Source: Mugil cephalus (taxonomy: Eukaryota; Chordata; Actinopteri; Mugiliformes; Mugilidae). Taken from it: DNA of 64,000 nt. The stretch is taken from assembly GCF_022458985.1 (NCBI RefSeq), contig NC_061782.1:18284172-18348171 (forward strand), read 5' to 3'. The translations under genes and the position numbers were made by a program. The notes beneath the pieces are model-generated. The model saw only the letters and a program-made list of their open reading frames with translations. It did no database searches and was not told the DNA's origin. Shown one piece after another: positions 1 through 47,050 of this stretch (position 1 is the stretch's first letter; each line of letters opens with the position of its first letter).

Positions 1-141
1 TTGATCTTGTAACTACTCTTTCCTGCCATGGCACCTTCTGCACCCTCCTCACCCCCCTGCTCCTCTTTGTCCTCAAAGCCAAAGAACTCCAGCTTGGTCT
101 CCGTCTTGGTTTTCTTTGTCTTTGTCTGGGTGGGTCTGAAC
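1..141 (-). CDS. wapl: wapl third coding exon (open at left edge)
   Basis: The acceptor is caaag at 146-142. The exon opens with a single G completing Arg, then [20 protein letters not shown] and the FGFED motif. The reading frame is still open at position 1 (SSYKIK), matching the human GSSNYKIK segment. Confidence 0.9.
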
Positions 142-2163
142 CTTTGAAAATACAGAGGGGTTTGTTATTTGTAGTCTTGCTTGGTCTTACTGAGACTATG
201 AAAAGTATTAACAGGAACAACAACAAAGCACTGCCTTGCACCACACAAATAAATGTCATTGTCATACCCATCTAAATGTACAGAGTATACGTTTATACTA
301 GCCATCATAGACTCTCAGTTAATAGTCATTTAACAAAAACTAAATAAATACATTTTTATCCAACAGGCAATTGAAACTTGCAAGCAAGTCAAAAACTGTT
401 AAATAAATCAGCGACATCATGTACAACATGTAAATAGCCTAAGCATTAAAATAATATCAACAATATAATTGTCCATACTTACAACAGCACAGTTTATATT
501 TTGATCATCACAAACAGAATAAATTATCTTTTATACAATTTAATCCTAATGGTAGATCAAGTGAAGTTTAATGTGTAATGTAGGCACATTGTGTTTATGA
601 ATCTATGTGAAACATATCAACAAAACAAACTACAATTTAAAAGCAACACTCAGTCATTTTTATATATTAAACATCACGACACCACATGCAGCTGGTTCAT
701 CATAGTATATATGCATGCTAATAAAAATCTGAATTGAAAACGCTCATCAACTCACCTACGACTACATGTGGACTACAAGCTATAACATCTATTCATACAA
801 CCCATCCTCACAGTTAATAAAGTTGTCTTTCATACATAGATTAGATTATAAATACAACATCTTAATAATCGTGTCCACGAGAGAAATATCACACACTCAC
901 CTGGTAGTTTTGGGTGGTGGTGCATCAGTCTTCTTTTTCATCTGGCCTACTTCTCCAAGGTCAGCAGGGGCAGCTGGGGTGACCAGTTCATCAATGCTCC
1001 GCTCTATTGAGTCCTGTATGGTGACATTGCACACGGACAGACAGGAAGGGTGCAGAACCGTGTAGTCTCGTACCCTCCCACCACCCCTGCCTGCAGGCTT
1101 GGCTGCTGTTTTAGCATTGGCAGCAGTACTACTTGCACTAGCAGAAACGGCACTGTTGGGTTTATCTTGGGAACTCGCTGCATCAGTGGGCTTGTTGCTG
1201 TTGTTTTCAGTAGGTTCTGTTTTGTTAGACCGGCCCGGCCGCTGGTATTTCTTGCAGTTTGAGGCCCTTAGGGTAAATGGGGAAGGGGGAATGTTGTCCA
1301 CTGGCTCTGGTGGAGGCTCTGTTGGAGGCTCCAGCTCTGCACTCATCATATCTTCTGACAGTGAACCATCATAAGAGGAAGGGTTTTGGAAGTCTCTGCT
1401 ACCACCTGGTGCATTGGTGGACAATTTAAGGGAGGCATCAATATTAGTAGAGGAGTTGACGGTCCTCTGGGAAACTGAGATGCTCTGCTCATGAGAGGAG
1501 ACTGTGTTTAAGAAAGAGGTCACGCTTGAAGGTTTTTGGTTGCTGTCTGATGTTTTGTACCAGGACTGGTTATTAACAGGCTTCTCCACTGATGTTTGCT
1601 TGCCTATGAATGGAATAGAAAATTACACATGGTTACATGAAAGTCTGAGATTGTAACTATATAGCTAGATAGCCAGCAAACGATAAGAATCGAATACATA
1701 GCAATGGTTTCATATAAAACAATAAGTGCAGTATTCAACGGCTCAGATTGATCGATTTATGTATGGAGTACTTACTTGTGAATGTAGCTGTTGAACTTGC
1801 AGAGCTATGTGCAGAAGTTGCAGCTGGGGCTGACAAATTGCCTTGCCCTGTGGTTGTCTTTTTCACATCCCCTTCATTCACCTTAGTCTGGGACACACTG
1901 TGAGAGGTGACAGTCTTGGACTCTTCATCACTGTCGAATCCAAATGGGTCTTCTTCACTGTCACTGTCCTCAAGCCTGGGCCTCTTTTGGACATCAGAAA
2001 CGTCGGGCTTCAACATAGGCCTTTTGGCTCCCAATTGAGCCTTGTAGGTGGTCTCTCCCCATTTAGTAGTTATAGTGGGCTTCTTATTGGAGAAGACTTC
2101 ATCAAATTTTGAATTGGCCTCCCCTCCCTTGCGGTTGTACGTCTTACCAAATCTTGAAGTCAT
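1..2163 (-). CDS. wapl: wapl: wings apart-like cohesin release factor, N-terminal part (partial, runs off left edge)
   Basis: WAPL is the nuclear factor that, with PDS5, opens the SMC3-RAD21 gate and releases cohesin from chromatin. The first ~410 codons are present in three exons: 2163-1776, 1603-901 and 141-1, all minus strand and joined in frame (A|GC = Ser, AG|G = Arg). Recognition rests on the N-terminus [14 protein letters not shown], the block around [16 protein letters not shown], the conserved [20 protein letters not shown] in the second exon and LEFFGFED in the third. Two of the family's FGF motifs, which contact PDS5/SA, are visible at residues 74-76 and about 384-386. The stretch between is acidic, Ser/Pro-rich and disordered, as in the family. 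The C-terminal WAPL domain lies outside the window. Human WAPL is about 1190 residues, so about a third is here. Teleosts often keep two copies (wapla/waplb); I cannot tell which this is. Confidence 0.95.
142..900 (-). other. wapl: wapl intron 3 (759 bp)
   Basis: AT-rich, with no coding signal on either strand. It is bounded by gtgagt at 900 and an AG at 143-142. Confidence 0.85.
901..1603 (-). CDS. wapl: wapl second coding exon
   Basis: The acceptor is tag at 1606-1604 and the donor gtgagt at 900. The exon is 703 nt. It is mostly low-complexity Ser/Asn/Pro sequence, and it ends in the strongly conserved [15 protein letters not shown] block and a Lys-rich tail. The first codons ([12 protein letters not shown]) lie upstream of the first in-frame GTG, so an ORF scan alone truncates the exon. 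Confidence 0.92.
1604..1775 (-). other. wapl: wapl intron 2 (172 bp)
   Basis: A short intron between the first two coding exons, with consensus gtaagt and a cattcatag acceptor. Confidence 0.85.
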
Positions 2164-2189
2164 GTTGGTTGCTTTATGTTACATATTCC
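1776..2189 (-). CDS. wapl: wapl first coding exon
   Basis: The acceptor is ttacag at 2191/2190. There are 26 nt of 5'UTR, then the ATG at 2163-2161. The donor is gtaagt at 1775. It encodes residues 1-129 plus one base and contains the first FGF motif (DPFGFDSD). The PDS5-binding motif near the start reads TYNRK rather than the TYSRK of human WAPL. Confidence 0.93.
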
Positions 2190-2831
2190 CTGTAAAGAGA
2201 GGTAGAAGCCAATGAACATTAAACATGCAAACATCAAGCGAACTCAACCAACAAATGTCTAGCAGCTACATCAGATATAATGATAACGTATAACGAAACA
2301 CTGAACCACAAATTACAAAAAAAAATAATTTAGTAGGTATCATTAAAAATGACTTCAGTGGGTCTAGGTAAATTCCTCTTGCGAAGTTTTGCATCAACCA
2401 TCGGCTGATGTGCACAAAGTTAGCATGGCTAGCACGCTAGCTCAAGCAACACAGCTTTTACTAACATTGTCGGTCGCGTATGTGGAACGCGACAGAAAGC
2501 TTAACGGTTGAGATGAACTTTAATAAAACTTCGAGTTGATTATAATTCATTAAGTTGCACCTGTAACGTTAACTTACTCATGTGTGTCAGCTCTAGCTTG
2601 GACCGCTTCTACTTGTAAAGTTAACTACTGCAAAGTTAGCCATTAGCAGTTAGCTTTAACACTGCTAACTATGCTAACGCAAGTCTCCTGTTTACGTTCC
2701 TTAGACGATTCTAATAAATGTCGGAAACCTGCCGTCTTAAAAGTTATTAGGCAATTGCATATATATATCGGAAGGAGATACGAACGTATGAGCAGCACAA
2801 TGAGAACACAATAATGCAAGCACACTATTAC
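2190..2831 (-). other. wapl: wapl intron 1, within the 5'UTR
   Basis: 642 bp with several copies of the gttagc/gctaac hexamer common in fish promoter-proximal DNA. No coding sequence was seen. Confidence 0.5.
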
Positions 2832-3090
2832 CTTTAAACTCCAGCGGCTAGCTAATCGTCTGCTTGTTTTTTAGCCAGCCGGCTAGGCCTGATCTCACAC
2901 TCGCGCACAAATCAAAAGGGTAAAGTCCGTTCAGCGCAGTAGAAACAACACTAGAAACACATCTCTAACCCGAATATGTCCCCAGACCAATGCTCGTTAC
3001 AAGAGTAAGGCGTCCCCGACACTTCCTTAGCTGTAACAGTCTAAATATAGAGGATAATCCGGACTTTTTGCATTTTGTAGTGCTGCTGAC
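2832..3090 (-). other. wapl: wapl non-coding first exon (5'UTR; outer limit approximate)
   Basis: A donor of the form TTTAAAG|gtaata lies at 2832/2831, and the next acceptor downstream is the one at 2190, giving a ~640-bp 5'UTR intron. The transcription start is not visible. I place the upper limit short of the CCAAT and E-box motifs. Confidence 0.5.
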
Positions 3091-3260
3091 GGCCATTAAA
3101 ATATCCCCTCCCTCCTCGATGCTTGGCAAGACCCCCACGTAGTGCGCCGCTAGAAAGGAAACGACCAATCAGCAACAGGGATGGTTTCACGTGCCTCGAG
3201 ACGTTTTCAGCAAAGGCGAATCTGATTGGTTCAAAACTTAAACCATAACAAACGATAGGG
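3091..3260 (-). promoter_or_regulatory. wapl: Probable wapl promoter: paired CCAAT boxes and an E-box
   Basis: Two CCAAT motifs, one per strand, occur at about 3163-3172 (gaccaatcag) and 3221-3230 (ctgattggtt), about 55 bp apart. A CACGTG E-box followed closely by CTCGAG lies between them at about 3188-3202. The position just upstream of the inferred non-coding exon fits a TATA-less housekeeping promoter. The function is inferred. Confidence 0.5.
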
Positions 3261-5459
3261 GGTGCTGGAGGACCGCGTTAGTTGATTTAAACGTGAAGAC
3301 GTGCCAAAGAGAAACGGTAATGATGGTGTCTTCTACATTATCGTTCACCGTCAGTCTCTTGAGTCAACTTAGACAGGAAACGAGCTTTGCTCAAACAGAA
3401 TTACATACTGACTGATAGCTCATGAGGCTCTTATAGCAAGTCTCATATTTTCGTAATCAATATGATTTAATTCACCTTATTGCCGCAGCATATATATGTG
3501 TGTGTGTGTGTGTGTGTTTTCGTAAAATTTAGTGGACCACTCCTTACTTACTTACAAATTGTTTATTGTACAGTATTATGACATTGGTTTCCAATTCTAG
3601 GCACACAAAATAATACAGTATCATTTCAGATCTTCCCCTTCCCCTATTGCCTAAATAAATTCAAATATATTATATAATCAACTGGAAAGTAATTGTATAC
3701 AGCCCGATCTGACTGTTATGTACTCCCTGGACTGAATGTTCAAACATCTCCATAAGCAAAAGCATACGAATCACCAGTAATGACTCTGTAATCTAGGGCG
3801 CAGCTGGTGTCAATTGAATGAAAAGTATGTTCTAAATAGCCTGGGCAAAGTTGGCTCGACTATATCAACACTGAAATGACCATTACTCAGCCAAGACAGA
3901 CTTTATATCTCCTTCAAAATATGGAGGTTATTTGAGGAAACGACTGGCTTTAGTTCAAAAAGAGAAGGGTACTAATTTCCCATGGGAGTCACTTAAAATG
4001 TTTGTTTTTTTAGGGTTCCTTTTTCCTGTCTGACCAACAGAAAATGAGCCGGTGCTGTCACTCCCCAGCCCCTATTCAGTAGGACAGTTAATCAAGTTAT
4101 GGAGTCACAGTTGTCACCTTTATCAACAATAAGGGGTTGAACATAGCAAACTAGATTAACCAGATCATACAAAAAAGACAACGCCATGTGCCGTGTTAAC
4201 CACAGATTAGTGACATTTTGTATGTATTTGTGACACACTGTCAGTCAGGGTCCAGAGGTGGTGAGGTAATACGGCCATGCCCTGTATGATTGATGGTTTT
4301 GAGCTAAGGTCTTGGCAGTTCAGCAGTCATGACCTCATTAACAGACAGACTTTACAGCTGAGTCTACTGCTCCATATGTATACTGTAATCTCTCTGAATG
4401 TTTTGCAGTCTTGGAATAAATGAGTCAGGAATCTGTGCTGTGGCCCAGTGAAATGAAAACATAGACTTTTCAGCTTCGAATGTGACATCTGCCTGAAGGG
4501 TCTGAAACATGTTTGGGTGAGTAAACTAAAGACATGCAACACTGAGCCAGAACCATCAGATGGCAGCAACACTTGTTGTCGCACTTCAATTTTTTTTCTT
4601 CAAAATCTCCTGGAACTGATAAATACATGTATGACCTGGGCAGCTAAAACAAAACTCAAAATTTGTTTAAATGTCCAGAGCAACCTTAAAATAAAGTTTC
4701 ATCGTTTCATGCGTGCCTGTGGCCCAGTTGCCATCATACGAAGACACTTTTCCGTTATAGAGCGTCCATGTGGGTGGAAAATAGGAGGAGGGCGGGATAA
4801 ACATCCACCAGTTATTAGGGACTTGGTTTGCAATTCAGATGTAAAAACGGAGAAGTCGACCACTGAATGACAAAATGTGTTCCTGTCTTGTAAAACTGTT
4901 GCATTTCACTCATGGCGGGTTACAATAAAGAAAGACAAAAGCTTCTTCTTGGTTTTTCCACAGCCGATTTCACATTTAGTGAAAGCTTATCGTCTGAGCC
5001 AACTCTGTATTCCGTTGTGGTTCCTGTCGTTCTCGTGAGATCTAATTCACTGCCTTCATCCAAAATTTATGTGGCAAACAAAAAAAAAAATCTCTACCAA
5101 AACATGGAGCGTATTCATGCGAGGTACCACATCTGGGGCCGCTGCTGCGTTGTGGGTCGGATCTCTCTCTTGGCTCACGCTCCTGTCTCTGAGGTCAGCC
5201 TGCAAGCCCCCGGCCCAACAATCACTCCAGACCGCTACCAAGCCCATATAAAGCCAATAAAATCCAATTCAATCCAGATCCACAATGGTTTTCTGTGTGT
5301 GCGTGTGTAGAAGCAAAGGTTACACGAAAACACACAAAGAAAACAACACAATATCACCCTGTGTGTAGTCCGTCTCAAAATGTGTGTCTGTTTAGGCATG
5401 AAATTGAGTGAAACGTAGATGGAAGGAAAATGAGACAGCCAGAATGCAGAGTCGCAAGA
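3261..5459. other. Intergenic region between the wapl promoter and the htra1 3' end
   Basis: About 2.2 kb without a recognisable gene. It holds a (TG)n microsatellite at 3497-3517. Open frames here (for example plus 4517-4870 and 4912-5310) have no family signature and run through low-complexity sequence. Confidence 0.7.
3497..3517. repeat. (TG)n microsatellite
   Basis: About ten TG units directly after a short tatata run. Confidence 0.9.
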
Positions 5460-5962
5460 CCAATGTAAACTTTAAACCTTTATTTTCTTTTCAGTATACA
5501 TCACATAATCAACAAAAAAAAAACATTCTACAGTACTTTTAAAAAAGGAGTTTAAAAAAACAACAATTATACAAATTAGATTTGCTCACTGAGTCTGTAA
5601 GTAGAATGGCAGTGAAATGCCTGACTGAGCAAAAGTCCACATTAAAGACGAAATAAAACAAGAAAGCAGATGAAAAGCCAATTGTCAACTTTTTTTATGT
5701 CTGTGACCAAACAGTAGTAACATTGATGAGAGCACTGAAGACTAAAAGTGAAAAACAAGACAAACTAAGTACAGCACTGCTTTTAGGGCATCTGTACAGT
5801 CGTTGCTTTCAAGGCAAAGCCAGGATTTTCTTGGATGTGTGTCGGCGTTGGCCTTTGAGCCACAGGGAGAGGGTGTGTCAATAGAAGCCCTCTTCAAAAT
5901 AAAGGTCCACTGGTGACAAGTAAAACCTAGCTCCAGCTCCTCCTGTTGTGATTCGCGACGGG
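5460..5962 (-). other. htra1: htra1 3'UTR with AATAAA signal
   Basis: About 500 nt follow the TGA. A canonical AATAAA on the minus strand is at 5484-5479, so cleavage is expected near 5460. The end is inferred from the signal only. Confidence 0.6.
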
Positions 5963-28801
<22,839 letters not shown>

Positions 28802-28900
28802 GATTTAAATAATAACTTTGTTTTTTGTTTTTTTGTTAAAAAAAAAGGTAAATCGGAAAGCTTAAAAGAGTTTCAAAAGTTCACTCCCTGCTTGCAGTGT
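28802..28900 (-). other. htra1: htra1 5'UTR (upper limit approximate)
   Basis: Sequence immediately upstream of the ATG at 28801-28799, with an A/T homopolymer stretch at about 28820-28850. No upstream intron is needed, because the signal-peptide exon starts the protein as in other vertebrates. The transcription start is not visible. Confidence 0.45.
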
Positions 28901-29110
28901 TACGGGATGAGAGAGAGCTCAGTGCTGAGGGGGGAGTCATTCCAGCTGGAGAGGCATTCAACACAAACTCCTCTGCGCAACCAATTACGCGACTTTACGT
29001 TTTTGCTGGCAGGGCTTCATAGCGGCGACTCACTTTCTGGGCAATCACAACAGGCATGGTGATTGGTGCGTTCACGTGACGTACGGAAGGGAAACGCTGG
29101 GCTATTGATG
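28901..29110 (-). promoter_or_regulatory. htra1: Probable htra1 promoter: CCAAT boxes and an overlapping E-box/CRE-like site
   Basis: An inverted and a direct CCAAT lie at about 28979-28984 and 29061-29066. Directly upstream, at about 29072-29086, is ttcacgtgacgtacg. It fuses a CACGTG E-box (CACGTGAC also resembles a TFEB/TFE3 or USF site) with a TGACGT half-CRE. No TATA box is evident. The regulatory role is inferred. Confidence 0.45.
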
Positions 29111-31449
29111 TGTCTGTAGACAGAGCAGAAAACGGGTATGAAAGTGATGTAAAGTACACTGTATTTATTCAAATACGCTACACATGCAGTATGTTCATAT
29201 AAGTGGACTGCAAGGTAAGTGGTTGAGTGCAGATCCTCCTTTCCCCGAATTCCCTCCAGGGAGTTTGGAGAAGGTCAAGGTCAGGTTTAGAAAAGCACTG
29301 CACCCATGGAGCTTGTAATTGGGAGCAGCAAAAACAAAGTTCAAGGACACCTCAGTCGTGCGGCGTTTGCTGTTGATGCCTGATTTAATGACTTGCAGAG
29401 ATAAACAGAAAATCAAAACCCAGAAGTTTCCCAAACACTCATGCACCGCAGCTGTTTTACACACTTACCCATGGGCCGCAGGCCTATTTCCTTACGGTTT
29501 ATTTGCTTTTTCGTTTAACTACTCCCTTATGAATTAGCCAACTCCTGGAATCAACACAAGCCTTATGGCTGATTCGAAAAAATTAGCGTTGGGAAAAAAA
29601 AAAAAAAAAAAACGTTTGGGTGGACTGTGGGATGTGTGGAGTTAATGTAGCACATTCATGTAGCCTTTAAAAAACAGCCAAATTAGTTTTAATGGGAAGA
29701 TTGCAAGGCCACCTCATTTATGATGCAGGGACATAAACAACATCCTGCAGTGTCCAAATAAGCTCCAGTGCGTGCGTGAGAGGTCAAAGTGTAAACCAGC
29801 TAAAGAGTAGTCGTTCCGCATCCTCTACGCATTAAGTAATCTTGCTGTTTATTGAAATCACATTTCCAGTAATAAAAAGGCAACATTTTGGTGTTACAAC
29901 AAACCTCTGTTAGATTCAGATGTCTGTGGCGAGCTGTAAGGGTCCAGTAAACTTTACGGCAATAAATCAGCGCCATAAAATGACTCTACACAATGCGATC
30001 AATTGTAGGGCTGTTTTTAAGGGCTCTTGGTGGGTGAACGCAGGAGATCGCTTCCCCTGAGCTGCTCCCTGGGAATGGAGGGACCCAAGAACCCTGCGGT
30101 GCGCCGGAGCTCAGGGTAACACAAGCCTCTGTATCCTAAAGGCAATTAGAAAAGGGGATAAAGGCATGGAGGGGAGTCAGACTGGACCGCCTTGCGCAGC
30201 ACAGGAAACAGTGAGTGTACTATACACACTGTCACCCAGTTCAAGGTGGGCTCATTTTTCTTTTCATTAAATGAAAGGGTGCATTTATTTGTGAGAAAAC
30301 ACCGGACGCCGTGTAATTTCGATCCGGGATCCCACACATTGTTGACTTGATACGGCACCGTCCGCCCTGTTACGCGGCAATACGTGGGCGAGAAGTGGTG
30401 GGAAAATCCGCAGATGAAAACAACCTCATCTATAAGGAACACCCATTCTCCAACCAAGGGCAGTGAGCGTAGCCAAGGATGGACGCCACTGAGGTCTGTG
30501 TGATCTCTCCTCTCCAGTCTCGGCAGCGAGTGAGGCCCTCGAAGGACCAAAGTGGGGCTTTATTTCCATGTCAGAAGCCACACCAAAGTCTTGCATCAAC
30601 CAATGGGGAGCTGGGAACTTCCAGTGGCTGGAAGAGCCGCGCATCCAGACTGCTGCTCCAGGAACTGCACACGCTGCCTTTCCTCTCTCTCCAAACCATT
30701 CGACACCACCGTCCTTATCAACGCAAGTCTACACAATAAACTAAGGTTGAAGCCGTGACCATGTCCTGGGTCCGTCGATAAAGCAGCTTTAAATATTAAC
30801 ATGCACACAGTCTATCAGGACAAATGATGAGGATGTAAGGAGACCCAAGTAGGAAATTTAAGCTGTGCTGTAAATACATTGACGTGAACACTTAAGTTTG
30901 ATGCTTTATCTGAATAATAGACACTTTTTTAGTTTTATTTAAAGTAATATTTCAAATTACAGATGCAACTGTTTCACAAAGTCCATCAAGGGCTTATTCT
31001 GATCCTCACGAATGGTTGTTGACATTTATAAATTATTCATGGTTGACATTGCCTGCAGTAGTCAGGATTAATTATTGAGCAAAAACAGAGAATTGGGGCT
31101 TTTGTTTTACGTTTTCGTCTCACGATGCATTCCACGAAGAAGAGCAAGAAATGGAAAATGTTGTTACGGTTCAATTTTGCAGCTGTGTCCTTGGCAAGAT
31201 GCCAACATTGTGTCTTCTTCCATTTGGTAACTAAATCGTCTCACCCCTGACAAATACATAACTAGTGACTTGGAGCACAGAGCTGATGTTTATGGAAGTG
31301 GATCAGAGTGAAGATTTTTCTCTCACCACAAGAGGGCAGAGGAAGCTTTGAGCAGCTACTTGGGATCTAGTCACGCTGAGGATTCTGCTGAATTTCCTTT
31401 TTCCCAGTCTTTGGAAACTTCTCACGTTCTGCACCAATCACACGGGAAA
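29111..31449. other. Intergenic region between htra1 and plekha1 (position of ARMS2 in primates)
   Basis: About 2.3 kb without a gene. A poly(A) run lies at about 29596-29614. Overlapping ORFs at about 30146-30808 on both strands show no family signature. No ARMS2-like reading frame was recognised. Confidence 0.65.
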
Positions 31450-32915
31450 CCTGAGCACATTTACAGTGTTTATTTCTTTCAAGTCATCCACATAATAAAT
31501 AGAGACAATTCAAACCAATTACACCAGACTAAAAAAAAAAAGAAAGAAAAAAAAAGGGGGAGTGAAACAGCTTGGCTTAGCTGGGCTGAAATAAAGCAGG
31601 CACTTAAAAAAAAAAAAAAAAAAACTAGATTAGTGTGTATTATTAAGCAGAATTACAGTGGAAATTATTTTTTTAAATAACACCATGAGGCAGCTGGGTT
31701 GGCAAGACAGATACAAGAGAACAAGACACGTCTAAAAGCATATATAAAAAAAATGTTTCACACTGCTCTAGTCTGCAAACACACAACAACCAGAGAGTCT
31801 GTAGATAAACACAAACAAGAACTGAGGAGTTTTTTTAAATGTCAGCATGCAACTGAAGTGTCTGAGCTTGATTTGTTTGATCCATGATGTTTGAAAGGTG
31901 TTCATATAGTATTATCTTCAAACTATGGCCTGCAGCTTATGGTGACTGAGGCTGATCTATAGCTGAACCGGTCCTTATTGTCGGTAACAAAATGACAGGA
32001 GTACACAAAGTCATAAATGTAGTTTGCAGAGAGAATCAATCGGTCTGATCTCCAGGTGATGCTGTGTCTCTTTTTTCTACCAGAGCTGCATTAAAAACTA
32101 TTCACTGTAGATTCATAAGTAGCGTGTGGCCATTAACAGTCAGTCAACTAAAACCTCAACGAGGACATCGTAAAGAAACAACTGTTGGATATTTAAAAAG
32201 AAAGAAACTCAATGGCTTGTTAAAAACAATTAGACTAAATGTGGCTGCAATACATTTGGTCTCACACAACTATACACACCCGGGTCAAATCTCTTCTTCA
32301 CTCTCTTCGTAGCCCAGAATCTTTGACTTGTGAGGATTTGATCTCTGACCAGATTGGCCGTTAACAGCAGACAAATCCAGTGTTATAATAATGAGTGTAT
32401 GAACAGACAAAACACAGTTTAGTAATAGTACACTTGAGAGGTGACAGAAGCCGGTCCTCGGTTTGAAACGTTCTTTTCAGACAAGAGGAATTAGCTCGCA
32501 CCCTTAAAAGCTCCCTTATTTACTTGGCACAAAGTGGTTTACAAAAAAATCCTCCGCGCGTAAATACCACTGAACACATCGTTGTGCCTGCACAGGTTAA
32601 AATAAAGCTCTGAATTCTAATCAGACATCAACTCTCGGTAAATAACTACGCCGTTGTAGCTGCAGACAGGCAGAGGGGGGGGGTGTGGGTGAAGACTGGG
32701 TCGTCTTTTAGGCGCACGAGTGCAGTTCAGAGGTGACCCGACTTTTTTTTATTTCTCTTGCGCGCTGACGGAGGCGCTCCGGGGAGCAACTTGGATCAGA
32801 GAACCAAAGTCTGTCTTTTTTAAAACACCTGGCCCACAGGGGTTTTCGTTTCGTCGACGACGGCGTCTCCATCCAGAGGGGCCGTTTTTTTTGTTTTTTT
32901 TTTTTTAAAGTCCAG
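31450..32915 (-). other. plekha1: plekha1 3'UTR with two candidate poly(A) signals
   Basis: Minus-strand AATAAA hexamers occur at 32753-32748 (about 165 nt after the stop) and 31474-31469 (about 1.4 kb after it). Short and long UTR forms are therefore both possible. An A-rich tract lies at 31600-31624. Plus-strand ORFs here are not genes. Confidence 0.5.
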
Positions 32916-45102
<12,187 letters not shown>

Positions 45103-46245
45103 CTACTGTATCTGTGGTCTCTCTGCCACCTGGAGCTCACCAGGCTACAGTCAGAGGAGGGATCATGTGACACAAACCACAGCCCCGCCTTTATCCTTTT
45201 ATATCAGCCTCACCCACTCTCTCTACCCCTTTTTCTCTCGTTTTTTTTTTCTCTCCTGTAACACAAACTCCACTCTGTCACTCTCTCTTCTGCCTCCTCC
45301 TCCCAACCCTGGCTTGCTCTCTTTCTTTCTTTCTTTCTTTCTTTATCCTTCCTCCCTTGCAGTTCTCTTCTCTCTCACTTTCTGAGCTATCTCCTCCCAA
45401 CTGCTCTCTCATCCGATTTGGCAAGCCTCTGGCCAGCCCCTTCAATCCCCTCCCTCTCTCTTCCTCTACAGCTGAGTACCCGCTTGAGCATTATCTGAGA
45501 AAAAAAAAAAAAAAAAAAACCCAAAAAAAGCTCAGCCATGTTCAACACAAGGTAAAAACACCCCCAGGAGCTGCACGGGAGAGAAGGTGCAATACGTAAC
45601 CTGCTGAGTACATCCCCGCAACCCATGAACAAACAAAAGTAAATGATTGGAGTACATCTGCTAGGTCCTACGTGTGTGAAAGCATGCATCTCAATGTCAA
45701 ACCCTGCGTGGGTGGGCGCAGAGTCACTGTAGGCATATTGTCGCATTAGTCTGTTTAAGCTGCTGTCTTTTTGGTCTGGGCCTAAAATATGTGAGCGCGA
45801 TGAGTCTGTGGAAAGCAAAGATAAAGACGCTCTTTCTCCACAACATTATGAGCACTGTGTGGGTGGATGGGGGCAAAGAAGGGACAAAAGGCCCAGTTGT
45901 TGTGCATAGACTCTGGGGCTGAGAGCGTCTCAGTCAGCTCCTGCCTCTAACCGAGTCATCCCATTCGACACACAGGCATGAGAAAGGAGCAACGCTGTCA
46001 GGGGCGACTATCGCAACACTACACAAACACTGATTGTCATGTGAGAGACGTCGCTGCGGAGTTTAGTGATCCTGTAAATGAGGTACTGTGCACCAGTTCG
46101 GCGGCGGGTATGCTCGCGCATTTGAGAGATGCGAAGTGGAGATAACGCAAAACAACATCCCATCAAGGTGAAGAGGCAACCGTGTACACTTCACAGACAC
46201 AGACTGGTGGCCTATTTTCAAAGGTCTTGAATATATACCAACTAC

Positions 46246-46742
46246 ATCGATCAGGCATAACATTATGAACACCTACCTAATATTGTGTAGGTCTCCCTTG
46301 GGCCTTCTGCGGGTGCTACAGGTTGAGAGGTGGGGCCTCTGTGGATCATACCACGGATACTGGATCAGTTTGGGATCTGGTGAATTTGGAGGCCAGGTTA
46401 ACACCTTGTGCTGTGCTTCATGTTTTTCAAGTTGTTCCTAAACCCTTTTTGTGTGTCAGGTGTCATCTTGCTGGGCCCTGCTACCATCAAGGACTGTCAC
46501 TGCTATGGTGGGGGTGCCTGGTCTGGTCTGGGTGGGTGGTGCAGTTTGTGATCCAGTGAATTTAGAGACCAGGTCAACACCTTGTTCTCTTCTTCATGTT
46601 TTTTTTTAAGTTGTTCTTAAACCATTTTGTGCGTGTCCCAGGTGCCAAAGTTTCCCAACAGAACATTGTGTTGTCACAAGATGGTCAGTGTTATTCACTT
46701 CTCCTATCAGTGGTCATAATGTTACGCCTAATCGGTGTATAT
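46246..46742. mobile_element. MITE family A copy with both terminal inverted repeats
   Basis: Left end atcgatcaggcataacatta; right end the inverted counterpart (taatgttacgcctaatcggt). The interior matches the copies at 38.4 and 57.6 kb (tggggcctctgtggatca, gaatttggaggccaggt). No transposase. This inverted-repeat family is familiar from teleost genomes; I cannot assign its superfamily. Confidence 0.65.
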
Positions 46743-47050
46743 CAAGTCCGACGATGAATTCTTGACATAGCGACCAATATTGAGAAGTTGACAATTCTGA
46801 TGCCAATAAATTCATAAACACTTACTGTAAAGAAACATTTTATCTCAGCATCTATGTTTAGATGATGTCAGTGGGACATTTAAACTCAGTTTGGGATGAA
46901 TCAAGTATCTACCCATCTATTTATCCATCTAAAAAGACTAGAATTCAGTTTTTAACAATAGAACTGTATAATAAATAAAAGAGGTACCTTGTAGTGACGG
47001 GTCAAAGAATTATCCCCTCTGCAGCTCCAATCATCTCCACAAACTTCTAC

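Noticed and set aside
2965..3168. 67-codon minus-strand ORF upstream of wapl
   Set aside because: Overlaps the inferred promoter and first non-coding exon, has no family signature, and the true start is the conserved MTSRFGKTY in the next exon.
3300..5400. Search for an extra small gene between wapl and htra1
   Set aside because: The 117- and 132-codon plus-strand ORFs have no signal, domain or splice support.
29195..30808. ARMS2-like gene in the htra1-plekha1 interval
   Set aside because: ORFs on both strands overlap one another and share no recognisable feature with ARMS2.
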